Shown one piece after another: positions 62,926 through 64,000 of a DNA stretch of 64,000 nucleotides. The translations under genes and the position numbers were made by a program. Numbering within the stretch: the stretch's first letter is position 1; each line of letters opens with the position of its first letter. The notes beneath the pieces are model-generated. The model was not told where the DNA came from. It did not search any database and worked only from the letters and a program-made list of their open reading frames with translations. The stretch is from Lichenostomus cassidix (Eukaryota; Chordata; Aves; Passeriformes; Meliphagidae): positions 1,798,001-1,862,000 of the forward strand of contig CM039185.1 of NCBI GenBank assembly GCA_008360975.2, in the 5' to 3' direction.

Positions 62926-63219
62926 ATGTGCCATCTGGGCTGCAAACAGCCTCCCAGGTCACAGCCATCGTGGGCACTGATGTCCAGCTGACCTGCAGAG
63001 CCTCCAAGTACATCTACACCCACCTGGGCTGGTACTACCCCTCCTCAGAGCTGGCTCCAGAGCACTCAGTGCTCAGGAAAACAGACAGATATTCCATCTC
63101 CCTCACTCTGCTCATTCCCAACGTCACGAGGGAGCAGAGTGGCCTCTACAAGTGCCGAGCCCAGAACCAGCACAACAGCACTGACACGCTGGAGCAGCAC
63201 TCCCAGCTCCTGGTCAGAG
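62926..63219 (+). CDS. KDRL: Exon 13: Ig6
   Basis: A whole Ig domain in one exon. Acceptor ttcctcctag|ATGTG and donor GTCAGAG|gtatgt; 294 nt, phase 1 to phase 1. It begins DVPSGL (FLT1 has DVPNGF). It has GTDVQLTCRASKYIYTHLGW with the B-strand Cys and core Trp, then NVTREQSGLYKCRAQN with the F-strand Cys, and ends HSQLLVR. Sequons: NVT and NST. KYIYTHLGWY recalls the same strand in FLT4 (YKYEHLRWY). The domain is shorter than in mammalian KDR, lacking its long loop with an extra Cys. Past the donor the frame reads Gly-Met-stop (TGA at 63225-63227), relevant to a soluble form. Confidence 0.95.
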
Positions 63220-64000
63220 GTATGTGACAGGCAGAGTGGCAGTGGGACATGTCCTGAGACCAACTTTATGTTCTGCTTTGGTTTGATTTTGTTATTTATT
63301 CCATGTGGATTGACAGCCTGACATGCACAGCACTCACCCAGCTGCTGCTGGGCTTGGATAAAATGTTTGCCTCAGACATAGAGGTGATTTCAGCAGCATT
63401 TCATCTTCCCAGCTCCACGCTGGGTGCAGATTTAGAGTTGAGAGAGGACAAAAGGTGTCACCCACCAAGTTAGTGACAGCACAGCTGTAATTTGGGATGC
63501 TCACCCCAGATCTGTGTGACTTTGGGACAGCTGCCAGGATGAGATACCTGAATAGATTTGGACCCAGCAGATCCCAAATGTCCCTGGGAAGTGTAAACTC
63601 AAGTGACATGTGCCATTTATTGTGGGTAAGTGGGAAGCACTTTGTTGCAATAACAGGATTTTCTTACTTACAGCCAAGCCCCCAACTCCTTTATTTCACT
63701 AAGACCCTGCAGCCAGTTCTGTTTGCTGTGGGAAGACAAAGGACACTTCTGCCAGTAGAAAGTCACTGAAAATTTGTGAAGTTTCTTCTGCTTCAGAGTG
63801 AAGAAAGTGGGTGATCATCTCTGAGCCTCCTCAGAAGGAAAAGGGCTTCTGGAATGGGCAATGGGTAGATTTATTAAGCATCTCCCAATGGTGAAGAAAA
63901 GCTCCTAGCACAGAACTGGAGCAGAACAGAGACACCCAGCAGCAAGTCAGGGGCAGGAGGCAGAGTCCTTCAGCAGCTGAATGAGACAGAGATTTCCAAA
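63220..64000 (+). other. Start of intron 13 (runs off the window)
   Basis: Begins gtatgt. Reading on in frame from exon 13 gives a TGA at 63225-63227. I find no AATAAA or ATTAAA signal in the 780 bp available, and no exon 14 (start of Ig7). In FLT1 and KDR the equivalent intron is the source of soluble receptor transcripts. Confidence 0.8.

Larger units (their letters stand above)
12601..63219 (+). other. KDRL: Gene body (exons 2-13) of a VEGF-receptor-family receptor tyrosine kinase, probably KDR-like (VEGFR4)
   Basis: Seen: twelve exons in one continuous frame, all with AG acceptors and GT donors, encoding six consecutive Ig-like domains. Intron phases from intron 1 to intron 13 are 1,2,1,0,1,0,1,2,1,2,0,1,1, with phase 1 at every Ig-domain boundary. 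Coding total is 1839 nt. Known of the family: class V receptors bind VEGFs through Ig2-Ig3 at the endothelial surface, dimerise through Ig4-Ig7 and signal through a split kinase. Inferred paralog: Ig1 has KDR-type motifs (PRLSITKD, NDTG, YVFVQDYR). Ig2 has FLT1-type motifs (PFVEM, PEII, VIPCRVTSP), and Ig5-Ig6 also lean to FLT1 (GNRI, SGIYYC, DVPSG). Avian KDR and FLT1 should be much closer to their mammalian orthologs than this is. Signal peptide, Ig7, membrane span and kinase are outside the window, so the gene is partial here. No stop or frameshift suggests decay. Confidence 0.75.

Noticed and set aside
12601..63219. Simple assignment as FLT1 or as KDR
   Set aside because: Motifs of both are mixed along the ectodomain, and divergence is greater than expected for a bird ortholog of either. 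Kept as alternatives until a tree is made.
12601..63219. Pseudogene
   Set aside because: All twelve exons have intact frames, matched phases and GT-AG sites, and the canonical Ig cysteines are present.
1..64000. CRISPR arrays, operons or other prokaryotic systems
   Set aside because: The tandem repeats here lack unique spacers and the window is plainly vertebrate intron-exon DNA.

Overview
The window is vertebrate nuclear DNA, most likely from a passerine bird. The evidence is several chicken-repeat-1 (CR1) LINE 3' fragments and a SINE with a tRNA-Ile head and a CR1-like tail, the layout known for the songbird element TguSINE1. There are no prokaryotic features, and coding sequence is about 3% of the window.

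The window holds one recognisable gene, on the + strand: the extracellular part of a VEGF-receptor-family (class V) receptor tyrosine kinase. Twelve exons (numbered 2-13 by analogy with KDR and FLT1) run from 12601 to 63219. They have GT-AG splice sites, a continuous reading frame of 1839 coding bases (about 613 residues) and no stops. They encode six Ig-like domains: Ig1 = exons 2-3, Ig2 = 4-5, Ig3 = 6-7, Ig4 = 8-9, Ig5 = 10-12, Ig6 = 13. Each domain boundary is a phase-1 intron. Exon 1 (signal peptide) lies before the window. Ig7, the membrane segment and the split kinase lie after it.

The protein is a mosaic: Ig1 resembles VEGFR2/KDR, while Ig2 and Ig4-Ig6 resemble VEGFR1/FLT1, and it is too divergent from both to be a plain avian ortholog of either. 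The best reading is the fourth VEGF receptor class (KDR-like, VEGFR4; zebrafish kdrl), which eutherian mammals lack. This paralog call is inference; the family call is firm.

Layout: 1-12600 is intron 1 or upstream DNA with repeats and no gene. Small exons then alternate with introns of 0.8-11 kb. Intron 3 carries a nested transposon (a solo retroviral LTR inside the SINE, with a 4-bp target duplication). Intron 5 ends in a 50-bp minisatellite close to exon 6. Introns 7 and 11 carry CR1 fragments. Read-through of the exon 13 donor meets an in-frame stop after two more codons, as expected for a soluble decoy receptor.
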